In this document: positions 1-8,553 of the stretch, in pieces
How the letters are laid out: each line of letters begins with the position of its first letter
How positions within the stretch are numbered: position 1 is the first letter of the stretch
Assembly (NCBI GenBank): GCA_030655145.1
Contig: JAURWD010000031.1
Coordinates: 1 to 58,035 of the forward strand
From: Ferruginibacter sp.
Lineage (GTDB): Bacteria; Bacteroidota; Bacteroidia; Chitinophagales; Chitinophagaceae
DNA length: 58,035 nt
Direction of reading: 5' to 3'
Position numbers and translations under genes: made by a program
Notes under the pieces: generated by a model
Seen by the model: only the letters and a program-made list of their open reading frames with translations
Told to the model about the DNA's origin: nothing
The model's database searches: none

Positions 1-443
1 AGAATAAATTTGAACCTGAAAAGATCACCTACTCGTCGCAGTTCAATAACAACATTGCAACTGCCTATGGCGTAAGTGTGCGGGTGCCGATCTTCAGTGC
101 TTTTCAAACACGTTCAAATGTGCGCCTGGCGAGGAATGAAGAAAAGTTCAATCGCCTGGTGGCAGACAATGTGAAATTCCAATTACGCCAGTCGGTAGAC
201 CAGGCCTACGTGAACATAACTACTACGTTTAAACGCTATAATACCTTGCAGAAACAGGCAGATGCCTATGCTGAATCTTTCCGCATTGCCGAAGTACGTT
301 TCGAGAACGGTGTCATCAATGCACCGGAATACCTCATCGCGAAGAATAACCTGGAACGTACCAGGGCAACGCTCATCACCGCACGTTATGAATACCTGCT
401 ACGCACAAAAGTGCTTGATTTTTATATGGGAAGATTGAAATAA
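1..443 (+). CDS. TolC-family outer membrane efflux protein, C-terminal end
   Basis: The reading frame is open from base 3 to the TAA at 441-443 and gives about 146 residues; the start lies left of the window. The sequence has the layout of the last part of a TolC/OEP protein: a beta-strand stretch with a VRVPIFSAF motif, then long amphipathic helices (residues rich in R, N, Q and A) and the FENGVINAPEYLIAKNNLERTRA segment split here as FENGVINAPEYL plus LERTRA, typical of the second coiled-coil repeat, ending in YEYLLRTKVLDFYMGR. The family forms outer-membrane channels for RND or ABC export systems. The partner genes would be upstream, outside the window. The family call is by motif; the substrate cannot be told. 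Confidence 0.85.
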   Translation, partial: NKFEPEKITYSSQFNNNIATAYGVSVRVPIFSAFQTRSNVRLARNEEKFNRLVADNVKFQLRQSVDQAYVNITTTFKRYNTLQKQADAYAESFRIAEVRFENGVINAPEYLIAKNNLERTRATLITARYEYLLRTKVLDFYMGRLK

Positions 444-462
444 TTTCTTGCCTTTCTTCAAT

Positions 463-502
463 AAAAAAACTGCGGCCTCTTTGTTGAGGTCGCAGTTTTT
501 TT
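463..502. terminator. Bidirectional intrinsic terminator
   Basis: A 10-bp stem (470-479 with 486-495, one G-T pair) and 6-nt loop is flanked by A7 on the left and T7 on the right. It lies between the TolC-like gene and the oppositely oriented dehydrogenase small subunit, so it can end transcripts from both sides. Confidence 0.85.
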
Positions 503-540
503 ATGCAATTATAATTTGGATAAATTGGTCCAGGCGGAGG

Positions 541-1200
541 CTAACTATCAAATTGAACCGTCTCTTTCAATTCTTTTTCGCTGTAAGCCATGTTGTATTG
601 TTTCAACACCTCATCAGGAACGCCCTTCCATTGATTCGGTTTGTTACCCATGTAGCCAATGTCCTGTATGCCGATCTCGGAAGTATAGAAGCCGGTAGCA
701 GTGAGGTTACGCATGAGCGAGAAAAAGGCAACTCCCTGTTTCAGTTCCGGCTTTGCTTTGGCTGGATATGCGATCTCATCCACGATCTCGATCCGTTGCT
801 GGGCAGTAATAGCGGTGAATTGCTTTTCGAAGCGTTTTAAACTTTGCAGGTCAAGCCAACGGAGGCCGCCCCGCATAGGAGTTTGATGAGCAGGCATGTC
901 CTTTACAATGAACTCTATAAAGTCTGGCACCTTCGCTTCTGAAGCGCTTCCACTCACTTCGTCCTTGGGAATGATGATGTCTGCCAGCACGGTGATGGTG
1001 GCCATTTCTTCCGGGGTAAAAAATGTGGCGTCTTTTAGTTTTTTATTGATGACCTTCTCTTCTTCCATCCGGTCATCTTCATTCGTCACCGCCGCGTTTG
1101 GCTCCGCGACTTTTTCTGTCTTCGTGTTACAGGACTCCACGAGCACACCCGCAGCAGCGGTGCCTACCAATAATGCTTTGATCGATTTACGCCTATCCAT
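541..1200 (-). CDS. Gluconate 2-dehydrogenase subunit 3 family protein (small subunit of GMC dehydrogenase)
   Basis: This 219-residue protein belongs to the family (Pfam Gluconate_2-dh3) that partners membrane-bound GMC flavoprotein dehydrogenases. It starts MDRRKSIKALLVG: twin arginines at residues 3-4, a hydrophobic stretch and then Cys24, which suggests Tat export and possibly lipidation, although the residues before the Cys (VES) are not a perfect lipobox. The body contains the typical FFTPEEMATITVLADIIIPKDE segment around residues 60-80, seen here as TPEEMATITVLADIIIP. It lies 42 bp after the GMC gene at 1243-2985 and is read in the same direction, so the two probably form one enzyme. 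In this family the small subunit is thought to carry the flavoprotein out of the cell. Substrate unknown; a glycoside 3-dehydrogenase role is inferred from neighbours. Confidence 0.85.
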   Translation of the reverse strand: MDRRKSIKALLVGTAAAGVLVESCNTKTEKVAEPNAAVTNEDDRMEEEKVINKKLKDATFFTPEEMATITVLADIIIPKDEVSGSASEAKVPDFIEFIVKDMPAHQTPMRGGLRWLDLQSLKRFEKQFTAITAQQRIEIVDEIAYPAKAKPELKQGVAFFSLMRNLTATGFYTSEIGIQDIGYMGNKPNQWKGVPDEVLKQYNMAYSEKELKETVQFDS

Positions 1201-1242
1201 AATTAAATGATTTTAAGTGTTCAGTCGTTAAACACGGTCTAA

Positions 1243-2985
1243 TTAAATATTCTGTTTTTTCAATTGATCAACAATGTATTCGGATGTGCGCATAGAAAGC
1301 GCCAGGATGGTCCAGGTAATATTTTTATCTGCCTGCGAAACAAATTGTCCGCCATCCACATTGAATAGATTTTTACAATCATGCGCCTGGCTCCATTTAT
1401 TTAGCGCCGAAGCTTTTGGATCATCACCCATACGAACAGTACCTGCTTCATGGATGATCACGCCTGGGGCAGCAAGGCCATAATCGTTCTCCGGGCCATC
1501 ATCTCCACCGGAGGTGATGATCGCTCCCATGTTGTGCATGATCTCTTTGAAGGTTTCCTTCATGTGCTTTGCCTGCTTGATCTCGTGCTCGCTGTTCTTC
1601 GTATTAAAACGCAGAACCGGAATACCAAATTTGTCAACGACATTCGGATCTATCTCGCAAAAGTTAGACGCAAATGCAATCGCTTCCCCGCGCCCGGCCA
1701 TACCCACACCGGCTCCATACAGGTAGCGATAATCTTCTTTCAGCGAAGCGCCATAACCACCCGCTTCCTTCGTTTTCCCATTGATGGGATATTTGCCATT
1801 GGAGTTTTCAACCCCAAAACCAAACCCATAGGCCGGCTGTCCCATACCACCCCAATATTCAATGTGGTAACCTCTTGGGAAATCTAATTTTTTATTATCT
1901 AGCCACCACGGCGTATATACGTGCATACCTCCGACACCGTCCTCATTATAGCGCTTGCGGCCAAAGAGCTGCGGTAGTACACCACTTACCGAAGCCCCGG
2001 TGGAGTCATGTAAATATTTGCCAACAACGTTGCTCGAATTTGAAATGCCATTTGGATGCTGCGCCGATTTAGAATTCAGCATCAGGCGGGCACTTTCGCA
2101 GGCACTCGCGGCCAGGATCACCACCTTGCCCTGAACCTGGTACTCCTGCATATCACCCTTGTTGATGTAGGATACGCCGGTGGCCAACCCTTCTTTATTC
2201 GTTAACACTTCGCGGGCCATGGCGCCGGTGACCAGGTCGACATTGCCGGTGGCGAGCGCAGGCTTAATCAACACGGAAGAGGAGGAGAAATCCGCATATA
2301 CCTTGCAGGCTCTGCCACACTGCGAACAGTAGAAGCATTCGCCGCGGTCTTTATTAATTTTTTTTGTAAGAATAGACAAACGCGATGGTATAACGGGAAC
2401 GCCTACACCAACAGCAGCTTTCTTAATATACAATTCATGTAAGCGGGGTTTCGGCGGCGGAAGAAAAAATCCGTCGGGGTGGTTACGCAATCCCTCGTTA
2501 CTGCCAAAGATGCCAATGAGTTTGTCGATGTTATCGTAATAAGGTTTTATGTCGTCGTAACTGATCGGCCAGTCATCACCGAGTCCATCAATGCTTCTTC
2601 TTTTAAAATCATCCGGTCCAAATCTTAAGGAGATCCTGCCCCAGTGATTTGTTCTGCCACCCACCATTCTCGCTCGGAACCATTCCCACTTTGTGCCCTC
2701 TGCATGCGTGTACGGTTCTCCGTCAATTTCCCAGCCATGATAGCAGGCATCAAAATCACCGAAAGGACGCAGATTCGTTCTTGCACCACGTCGCGGCGAC
2801 TCCCAAATATTTTTCAGTTGAGAAGAGTTTTTTGCCGGGTCATAATCCGGACCAGCTTCCAGCAGGCATACTTTTAATCCTGCGTTTGCAAGCACGTATG
2901 CAGCCATACCACCACCGGCACCGGAGCCTACAATTACGGCATCATACTGCTTCGCCTGCTTCTTGATCTGAAGGGTATCTCCCAT
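1243..2985 (-). CDS. GMC family FAD-dependent oxidoreductase with CX2CX2CX3C motif
   Basis: A 580-residue GMC flavoprotein. The N-terminal Rossmann motif is VGSGAGGG (from about residue 19), with the matching LLEAG at the end of the second strand, and the C-terminal GMC domain has HEAGTVRMG and a final DKNITWTILALSMRTSEYI block, so the catalytic His and Asn regions are present. There is no signal peptide; export probably depends on the downstream small subunit (541-1200). Four cysteines at 217, 220, 223 and 227 form CX2CX2CX3C, while the three other GMC proteins in this window have CX5CX3C at the same place. A Cys cluster here holds a 3Fe-4S centre in bacterial FAD-glucose dehydrogenase, so an iron-sulfur centre is likely. 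The protein is clearly divergent from the other three and represents a separate subfamily. Confidence 0.88.
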   Translation of the reverse strand: MGDTLQIKKQAKQYDAVIVGSGAGGGMAAYVLANAGLKVCLLEAGPDYDPAKNSSQLKNIWESPRRGARTNLRPFGDFDACYHGWEIDGEPYTHAEGTKWEWFRARMVGGRTNHWGRISLRFGPDDFKRRSIDGLGDDWPISYDDIKPYYDNIDKLIGIFGSNEGLRNHPDGFFLPPPKPRLHELYIKKAAVGVGVPVIPSRLSILTKKINKDRGECFYCSQCGRACKVYADFSSSSVLIKPALATGNVDLVTGAMAREVLTNKEGLATGVSYINKGDMQEYQVQGKVVILAASACESARLMLNSKSAQHPNGISNSSNVVGKYLHDSTGASVSGVLPQLFGRKRYNEDGVGGMHVYTPWWLDNKKLDFPRGYHIEYWGGMGQPAYGFGFGVENSNGKYPINGKTKEAGGYGASLKEDYRYLYGAGVGMAGRGEAIAFASNFCEIDPNVVDKFGIPVLRFNTKNSEHEIKQAKHMKETFKEIMHNMGAIITSGGDDGPENDYGLAAPGVIIHEAGTVRMGDDPKASALNKWSQAHDCKNLFNVDGGQFVSQADKNITWTILALSMRTSEYIVDQLKKQNI

Positions 2986-3278
2986 AAATAAAAATGAAAT
3001 TTACAATCGTGTAAAAAGGAAAGAATATTATTGGCTAAGGTATTTCTTCCCTTGTTATTTTCCAATTCGACTTTAAGGATGAAGGCAGGAATCAACTGGC
3101 TTCGCTGGAATCGTTTTGGACGCACTGCAATTTTTATTCATACATCAACTCATTGCGAAAAATTATTTCTTACATGAAAAGATTCTCGGTAAATAATTTT
3201 TTGATTTAGGATAGTATTTAACTTACAGGCTGATTGCAACTTCTTGCTTTTCTCTCATTATCAAAAAAAATATAGTCT

Positions 3279-4046
3279 ATGCGTTTAAGAAATTTGTTCC
3301 TGGTGGCTGGTGCCATCTGTGTGGCTCAACATGCGTATTGCCAGGAAGGTGATCCCAAGGCAACAGAGATTTGGGATCCGGTTCCAAAGGTTGTTACACC
3401 CGGTGTAGGTAATGCTGCCCCTTCAGATGCGATCGTTTTATTTGATGGGAAGGATCTGAAAGAATGGGTATCCGTAAAAGATACCAATGCCGCTGCGAAA
3501 TGGACCGTTGCTGAAGGAGCCTTTACGGTAAACAAAGGCACGGGAAATATACAGACGAAAAGAGCATTTATGGATTACCAGTTGCACCTCGAATGGAAAA
3601 TTCCTGCTGTGATCAATGGTAGCGGGCAGGGGAGAGGTAACAGCGGCTTGTTCCTTTCTTCCGTTGGTGCCGGCGATGAAGGCTATGAAATTCAGATATT
3701 GGATTGCTATAACAATAAAACCTATGTCAACGGGCAGACAGGTAGCATTTACAAACAAGCCATCCCGCTTGCGAATGCCTGCAAAAAACCAGGTGAATGG
3801 CAAACTTATGATGTGATCTGGACTGCACCTCGTTTCAAAGCAGGTGGCGAACTGGAAACCGCCGGCAGGGTAACGGTGATCCATAACGGCGTTTTGTTAC
3901 AGAACAACACAGAGGTAAAAGGAATCACCATGTACATCGGCAAACCTTACTATAAAAAGCATGGCCCTACTGCGATCAAGCTGCAGGATCATGGCGATAA
4001 AAGTGAGCCGATTAGCTTCCGCAATATCTGGATCAGGGAACTTTAA
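3279..4046 (+). CDS. DUF1080 family protein (3-keto-disaccharide hydrolase family), single domain
   Basis: A 255-residue secreted protein. Residues 1-21 form a Sec signal peptide (hydrophobic run ending AYCQ). The rest is one DUF1080 / PF06439 beta-jellyroll: LFDGKDLKEW near residue 54, then the WKIP strand, GNSGLFL, the YEIQILD strand, the WQTYDVIWTAPRF strand and a C-terminal ISFRNIWIREL. Members of this family have been shown to act on 3-keto-glycosides, and Pfam names it accordingly. It is read away from the GMC set at 541-2985 and ends in a strong terminator, so it forms its own unit. A periplasmic or surface role in cleaving 3-oxidised glycosides fits the neighbourhood, but the actual substrate is not visible. 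Confidence 0.85.
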   Translation: MRLRNLFLVAGAICVAQHAYCQEGDPKATEIWDPVPKVVTPGVGNAAPSDAIVLFDGKDLKEWVSVKDTNAAAKWTVAEGAFTVNKGTGNIQTKRAFMDYQLHLEWKIPAVINGSGQGRGNSGLFLSSVGAGDEGYEIQILDCYNNKTYVNGQTGSIYKQAIPLANACKKPGEWQTYDVIWTAPRFKAGGELETAGRVTVIHNGVLLQNNTEVKGITMYIGKPYYKKHGPTAIKLQDHGDKSEPISFRNIWIREL

Positions 4047-4088
4047 ATGATCTTTTTGGCCCGCCCAAAAGCGGGGTAGCTGATTTAA

Positions 4089-4132
4089 AAAAAGGCGGTC
4101 AAATTTCAACCTCGAAATTTGACCGCCTTTTT
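4089..4132. terminator. Strong bidirectional terminator
   Basis: A perfect 19-bp inverted repeat (4089-4107 with 4114-4132) with a 6-nt loop; the outer part is A5/T5. It follows the DUF1080 gene (+) and also faces the end of the ThuA gene (-). Confidence 0.9.
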
Positions 4133-4150
4133 AATTTATGAACGAAGCCA

Positions 4151-4256
4151 TTGTTGGTGTTCTAAACAACAAAGATTGTGTTAGCCATCGTCGGCTTGTT
4201 GGTGTTGCATTAACATCCGGGCTTCAGTGGTTGGTCATAAGACCAACCACGGCTAA
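4151..4256. repeat. Nested palindromic and direct-repeat element (REP-like)
   Basis: This short gene-free stretch holds a perfect 10-bp hairpin with an ATAA loop (4227-4236 with 4241-4250), an outer 6-bp pair TTAGCC/GGCTAA (4181-4186 with 4251-4256), and an exact 11-bp direct repeat TTGTTGGTGTT (4151-4161 and 4196-4206). It lies between two convergent genes and just after a complete terminator, so it is not needed for termination. It has the look of a dispersed extragenic palindrome, but copies elsewhere in the genome cannot be seen from here. Confidence 0.55.
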
Positions 4257-4258
4257 GA

Positions 4259-4984
4259 TTAGTTTTTCATTGCGTACTTGATGCCGCCTAACAGGTGGCG
4301 GAGAAACGCATCTTCTCCATAAGATTCTGCCGTATGACCAAGACCGGTATAAAATGCACGTCCGCCATCATATTGATGATACCACGACATGGGGTGAACA
4401 TCGCCATTTTTGCCGCCGGTATACGAAGTCTCGTCCAGCGTCAGCAAGAGTTTTACATCGGGATTGATGCTCTTGAAATTGTACCATTCATCTTTGCGTT
4501 CCCAAACATCGGGGAGGTGTTTTGTTGCACGATGTTTTTTATCTTTTACCACCAGCTTCGCCATCTGTTGCGCCGGGTGCGAAAGAAAACTAGCGCCCAC
4601 GAGCTTTACATACCAGGGCCAGTCATACTCACAGTCTGTAGCAGCGTGAACGCCAACAAAGCCACCGCCTTTTTTGATGTAATTTTCAAATGCCCGTTGT
4701 TCGGCCTCGCCCAATACGTTGCCGGTAGGACTTAAGAAAATCACCGCGTCATATTTTGCCAGGTTGGCTTCGGTAAACGCCAGGGAGTCTTCGGTTGCAT
4801 CGACTGAAAAGCGGTTTTCGCTCCCTAATACTTTAATGGCATTGATGCCTGCGGGTATACTGCTATGGCGGAAGCCATTGGTCTTGGAAAAAACCAGGAC
4901 CGATTTCGATTTTTTACTGGTCGCAAAAGAGAAGATGGATATGACCACCATTGCGAGCAGGAGTTTTTTTATAGTCGGGTTCAT
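4259..4984 (-). CDS. ThuA domain-containing protein
   Basis: A 241-residue protein with an N-terminal hydrophobic stretch (residues 6-24) that probably exports it or anchors it. The remainder is a ThuA-like, class-I-glutamine-amidotransferase-type fold: VLVFSKTNGFRHSSIPAG near residue 29, YDAVIFLSPTGNVL near 78, GGGFVGVHAATD near 106, and a C-terminal GGRAFYTGLGHTAESYGED block. ThuA of Sinorhizobium works with the Gfo/Idh protein ThuB in trehalose use through 3-keto sugars, which matches this context. It is the last of a minus-strand series Gfo/Idh - TIM-barrel isomerase - GntP - NIPSNAP - ThuA, 46 bp after the NIPSNAP gene. The precise reaction is unknown. Confidence 0.88.
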   Translation of the reverse strand: MNPTIKKLLLAMVVISIFSFATSKKSKSVLVFSKTNGFRHSSIPAGINAIKVLGSENRFSVDATEDSLAFTEANLAKYDAVIFLSPTGNVLGEAEQRAFENYIKKGGGFVGVHAATDCEYDWPWYVKLVGASFLSHPAQQMAKLVVKDKKHRATKHLPDVWERKDEWYNFKSINPDVKLLLTLDETSYTGGKNGDVHPMSWYHQYDGGRAFYTGLGHTAESYGEDAFLRHLLGGIKYAMKN

Positions 4985-5030
4985 AAAAAGGTTTTTGAAT
5001 TTGAGGTATTGATAATTAAGAGGGTTCTGC

Positions 5031-5819
5031 CTAATAATCAGAATAAGGCCTTGCCCGCATCAGGATCGTTTCGTTCCGGGAAACGTTGTGCTGGTATTCT
5101 GGTTTTGCCGATAATACTTTCCATTGCGGATCGCTGCCAAAGGCTTTCCAATGTGCATCTCTTTCTGCCATGTTTTCAAAACTCGTCATGTACATCAAAT
5201 TGGGCATGCGGCTACCGGCAATTACAGAGGCATAAAAAACAGCATTAAATTTTAAGCGGTTAAAAAGACCAATTTCATCTCCTTCGTTAAACATCTGCAC
5301 TTTGTTGCGAAAGATCTTTTCAGAAGCACTTTCATAACTACGCAGTTCATATACACGATCGGCAACGGGTGATTGTAATTTTGGAACGATCATCGAAGGA
5401 GCCAGCGGGAAAGATTTTAATAAGATCACTTCCTTACGGGTAAAGGCAGGTTTGTCATAGGCAGCGTCCATAAAAGTTCTTCCGCTCGCCTGGTAAGCAG
5501 CATCTTTATCAAGTTTTTGTTCAATGTCCTCCACAGAGCCCGCGCGGCGAAGTGGGAATATGATGTAGCAGCGTTTATCCGTTGCAGTATCATTCGCTAT
5601 GGGGGTGAATACACCGACAGATTTTACCTGTTGCCGGTGTAAGGCCGGCAGGTAAGATTTGGATAAATAGGTATCTAACAGGTCAGCTTGCTCAGCATTG
5701 GTAAAATGATATACGGTTACCTGGTAATATTCTCCCTGCTGCTTTTTTGCCTGCGCCAGTAAGAACATCGGGCTGGCCATCATAACCAGTAAAACAATAA
5801 GGATATTTTTTTTCATCAT
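5031..5819 (-). CDS. NIPSNAP family protein, secreted
   Basis: A 262-residue protein with a clear Sec signal peptide (MMKKNILIVLLVMMAS to about LLAQA). The mature part contains two ferredoxin-like NIPSNAP repeats: the first begins YYQVTVYHFTNAEQ near residue 31, the second VYELRSYESASE near residue 156, with the GSRMPNLMYMTSFENM strand near 205. NIPSNAP proteins are small alpha/beta-barrel dimers of uncertain function; in Bacteroidota they recur in sugar-oxidation clusters like this one. The gene lies between GntP (68 bp upstream) and ThuA (46 bp downstream) on the same strand. No catalytic residue can be named. Confidence 0.85.
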   Translation of the reverse strand: MMKKNILIVLLVMMASPMFLLAQAKKQQGEYYQVTVYHFTNAEQADLLDTYLSKSYLPALHRQQVKSVGVFTPIANDTATDKRCYIIFPLRRAGSVEDIEQKLDKDAAYQASGRTFMDAAYDKPAFTRKEVILLKSFPLAPSMIVPKLQSPVADRVYELRSYESASEKIFRNKVQMFNEGDEIGLFNRLKFNAVFYASVIAGSRMPNLMYMTSFENMAERDAHWKAFGSDPQWKVLSAKPEYQHNVSRNETILMRARPYSDY

Positions 5820-5887
5820 GTTTTTAATTAAGCTTTTAAAATAAAAAAGATTTTCTCGCCGGAAGGCGGAATAAACACAGGTTAAAT

Positions 5888-7210
5888 TTACGAATGAACA
5901 AACATATTTAAAACGAGTACGCCGCCAATTCCAACGACGCCAACAATTGATTCCATCAAGGTCCAGGTGCGAAAAGTATCCTTGAGGCTGATCCCAAAAT
6001 ATTCCTTGAACATCCAGAACCCACTATCATTTACATGAGAGCACATTACGCTGCCGGCGCCTACCGCGATCACCATCAATTCCGGGCTTACGTGCATGCT
6101 ACTTACCAGCGGCTGCATGATACCTGCTGCGGTCATCCCTGCAACCGTGGCTGACCCAATGGCGATGCGGATAAATGTGGCGATGAGCCAGGCGAGTACC
6201 AGGGGCGGAATGGAAGAACCGGTAAAGTATTCCGCGATATAACCACTGGTGCCACTATCCACCAACACCTGCTTAAAAGCCCCACCAGCCGCAATGATCA
6301 ATAAGATGAGCGTAACGCTGTTGACGGAATTGAACGCCTTATTCAACAGGTCCTTTGGTTTGAGTCCGCTGCTTTTTCCCAACACAACAATTGCAAAGAA
6401 AGACGCGATCATCAGGGAAACTCCCGGGTCACCCAGGAACATAATCAGCTGGTGCAGGGCATCACCCTTGGTGGTAAATAATTCCGCGACCGCAGAAAGT
6501 CCCATTAGAAGTATTGGAATGATGGCGATGAAAAAGCTGCTGGCAAAAGAGGGCAGGCGATTGGGATCAAATGACTGCACGTCAAAAAATTTCTGGGCGG
6601 CAACGGGCCGGATCTTCTTTATAAATTCCGGGAAGATGATACCTGCTGCGATAATCGCCGGGATAGCGACGATTATGCCATATAAGAGCGTAGTCCCCAT
6701 GTCGGCTTTAAAAATGACGGTCAAAGCTGTTGGGCCAGGATGTGGGGGCAAAAAACAATGCGTAACGGAAAGTGCGGAAGCAACTGATAGTCCAATGTAC
6801 ACCAGTGGCTGACCGGTGCTTGCACAAACCGCGAAAATAAGTGGTATCAACACCAGGAAGCCGGCGTTATAAAACATCGCGATACCAACACTAAAGCCGG
6901 TGATGACCATGGCCAGCTTGATATATTTTGTGCCAAAGATCTTGATGAGTTTCGAACTGATCTGTTGAACGGCGCCGGTTTCAGACAAGATCGTACCGAG
7001 CACCATTCCGAACACGAGTGTGATTACCAGCGGACCAAGTGTGGCCCCGATACCGGTATTAATGGCACCGATCAACTTATTAAGCGTCATGCCATTTGCA
7101 ATACCGACAAACAATGCAGAAAGTAATAAGGAAACAAATGGGTTGATCTTAAGCCAGCCAATCAACAAGAGAAGAAACAAAATAGCAATGAGCAATACGA
7201 TTATAGTCAT
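5888..7210 (-). CDS. GntP/GntT-family gluconate:H+ symporter
   Basis: A 440-residue integral membrane protein with around a dozen hydrophobic segments, the usual size for the GntP family. Family features include the N-terminal INPFVSLLLSALFVG segment, FGMVLGTILSETGAVQQIS near residue 67, HCFLPPHPGPTA near residue 150 (the conserved PPHPGP loop), and SHVNDSGFWMFKEYFGIS near residue 390. The family imports gluconate and related sugar acids with protons across the inner membrane. Within this gene series it could bring in an aldonic or keto-aldonic acid made outside by the periplasmic dehydrogenases. An intrinsic terminator lies just upstream (7295-7336), so GntP-NIPSNAP-ThuA may have a separate promoter or depend on readthrough. 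Confidence 0.9.
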   Translation of the reverse strand: MTIIVLLIAILFLLLLIGWLKINPFVSLLLSALFVGIANGMTLNKLIGAINTGIGATLGPLVITLVFGMVLGTILSETGAVQQISSKLIKIFGTKYIKLAMVITGFSVGIAMFYNAGFLVLIPLIFAVCASTGQPLVYIGLSVASALSVTHCFLPPHPGPTALTVIFKADMGTTLLYGIIVAIPAIIAAGIIFPEFIKKIRPVAAQKFFDVQSFDPNRLPSFASSFFIAIIPILLMGLSAVAELFTTKGDALHQLIMFLGDPGVSLMIASFFAIVVLGKSSGLKPKDLLNKAFNSVNSVTLILLIIAAGGAFKQVLVDSGTSGYIAEYFTGSSIPPLVLAWLIATFIRIAIGSATVAGMTAAGIMQPLVSSMHVSPELMVIAVGAGSVMCSHVNDSGFWMFKEYFGISLKDTFRTWTLMESIVGVVGIGGVLVLNMFVHS

Positions 7211-7294
7211 CTGGCTGGTTACATGTTTAAGAACTTAGGAATTAAAACCTGCTGTAGGAGAGACTAAGCCAAGAAAATTTTTTTACCTGCGGCT

Positions 7295-7336
7295 AAAAAA
7301 AGTCCAGGCAACTTGCCGGTGACAAACCGCCTGGAC
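7295..7336 (-). terminator. Intrinsic terminator inside the minus-strand gene series
   Basis: On the minus strand a 14-bp stem (7336-7323 with 7315-7302, three G-U pairs, 7-nt loop) is followed by T7 (7301-7295). It follows the TIM-barrel isomerase gene and precedes GntP, splitting the series into two transcription units or allowing partial readthrough. Confidence 0.85.
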
Positions 7337-7354
7337 AAAAGTTAAGACATTTTA

Positions 7355-8407
7355 TTACAAGCCCAACAAGGTCTTGTTGAAAGCATCATTGTTACCGGTG
7401 TTTGCGAAATCGTCGAAAGCTTTTTCGGTAACTTTTATAATATGGTCTCTTATGAACGGGGCACCTTCGGCCGCGCCGTCTTCGGAATTCTTGATCGCAC
7501 ATTCCCATTCCAGTACTGCCCAACCTTTGTAATCATAGGCAGCCAGTTTACTGAAAATGGATTTGAAGTCTACCTGGCCATCACCCAACGAGCGGAAGCG
7601 GCCGGCCCGGTTAACCCAGCCCTGGTAGCCACCATACACGCCTTGTTTACCCGTAGGATTAAACTCGGCATCTTTTACGTGAAAAGCCTTTATGCGTTGG
7701 TGGTAGTGATCAATATAAGAAAGGTAATCAAGACACTGCAATACAAAATGCGATGGGTCATACAATAAGCAGGCACGTGCATGGTTGCCTGTTTTCTCCA
7801 GGAACATTTCGTAACTAACGCCATCGTGCAGGTCTTCACCCGGGTGAATTTCATAACATACGTCGACGCCATTTTCTTCAAACACATCCAGGATGGGAAC
7901 CCATCTTTTTGCCAGTTCCGTAAAGCCCATTTCAACAAGTCCGCCGGGGCGCTGCGGCCAGGGATATACCGTGTGCCAAAGTAGCGCGCCACTGAATGTC
8001 GCGTGCGCATTCAACCCCAAATTTTTGGAAGCTTTTGCGGCGTATTTTAATTGTTGTACCGCCCATTCGGTGCGGGCCGTGCTGTTGCCGTGTAATTCAG
8101 CAGGAGCGAAACCATCAAATAATTTATCGTAAGCCGGGTTAACCGCCACCAATTGTCCTTGCAGGTGCGTAGACAACTCGGTTATTTCGAGCCCTGCTGC
8201 GTTGATCTTTCCTTTCAATTCATCGGCATAAGTTTTACTTTCTGCGGCTTGTTTAAGGTCGATGACGCGAGGATCCCAGGTTGGGAGCTGTACACCGACA
8301 AATCCTTTGTCCTTCGCCCATTTGCAGATGGATTCAAGAGAATTATATGGCTCAGTATCGCCAAGGAATTGTGCAAGAAAAACTCCGGGCCCTTTTATGG
8401 TTTGCAT
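7355..8407 (-). CDS. Sugar phosphate isomerase/epimerase family (TIM barrel), cytoplasmic
   Basis: A 350-residue AP_endonuc_2-type TIM-barrel protein with no signal peptide. The barrel strands and metal ligands are visible: GVQLPTWD near residue 38, ITELSTHLQGQL near 75, YEIHPGEDLHDG near 190 (metal-binding E and H), LLYDPSHFVLQCLDY near 214, FHVKDAEF near 245, and WAVLEWECA near 300. Proteins of this fold act as epimerases, isomerases or, with a Gfo/Idh partner, as 3-keto-glycoside processing enzymes (as in C-glycoside deglycosidases). It is 146 bp downstream of a Gfo/Idh gene on the same strand. A cytoplasmic partnership of the two is likely; the substrate is not known. Confidence 0.87.
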   Translation of the reverse strand: MQTIKGPGVFLAQFLGDTEPYNSLESICKWAKDKGFVGVQLPTWDPRVIDLKQAAESKTYADELKGKINAAGLEITELSTHLQGQLVAVNPAYDKLFDGFAPAELHGNSTARTEWAVQQLKYAAKASKNLGLNAHATFSGALLWHTVYPWPQRPGGLVEMGFTELAKRWVPILDVFEENGVDVCYEIHPGEDLHDGVSYEMFLEKTGNHARACLLYDPSHFVLQCLDYLSYIDHYHQRIKAFHVKDAEFNPTGKQGVYGGYQGWVNRAGRFRSLGDGQVDFKSIFSKLAAYDYKGWAVLEWECAIKNSEDGAAEGAPFIRDHIIKVTEKAFDDFANTGNNDAFNKTLLGL

Positions 8408-8553
8408 GAAGGTTATAATTTAAAATTTTAAATGAAAAGGAGGGAGGCGTAGACCTTAAAGTTTGCTGAACCTGGTTGATTGAAATGCGGATCTTTTATC
8501 ATTGGTTACCGACAAAAAAAGATCACCTAGTCCATTTTGCAGATCAGCATTTT

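Noticed and set aside
448..1210. Plus-strand ORFs of 60-130 codons opposite the small-subunit gene
   Set aside because: They are antisense shadows of a clear protein-coding frame and have no homology pattern of their own.
8408..8553. Terminator from GATCTTTT ... AAAAGATC between the Gfo/Idh and isomerase genes
   Set aside because: The stem is AT-rich with a large loop, and there is no clear T tract after it in the direction of transcription.
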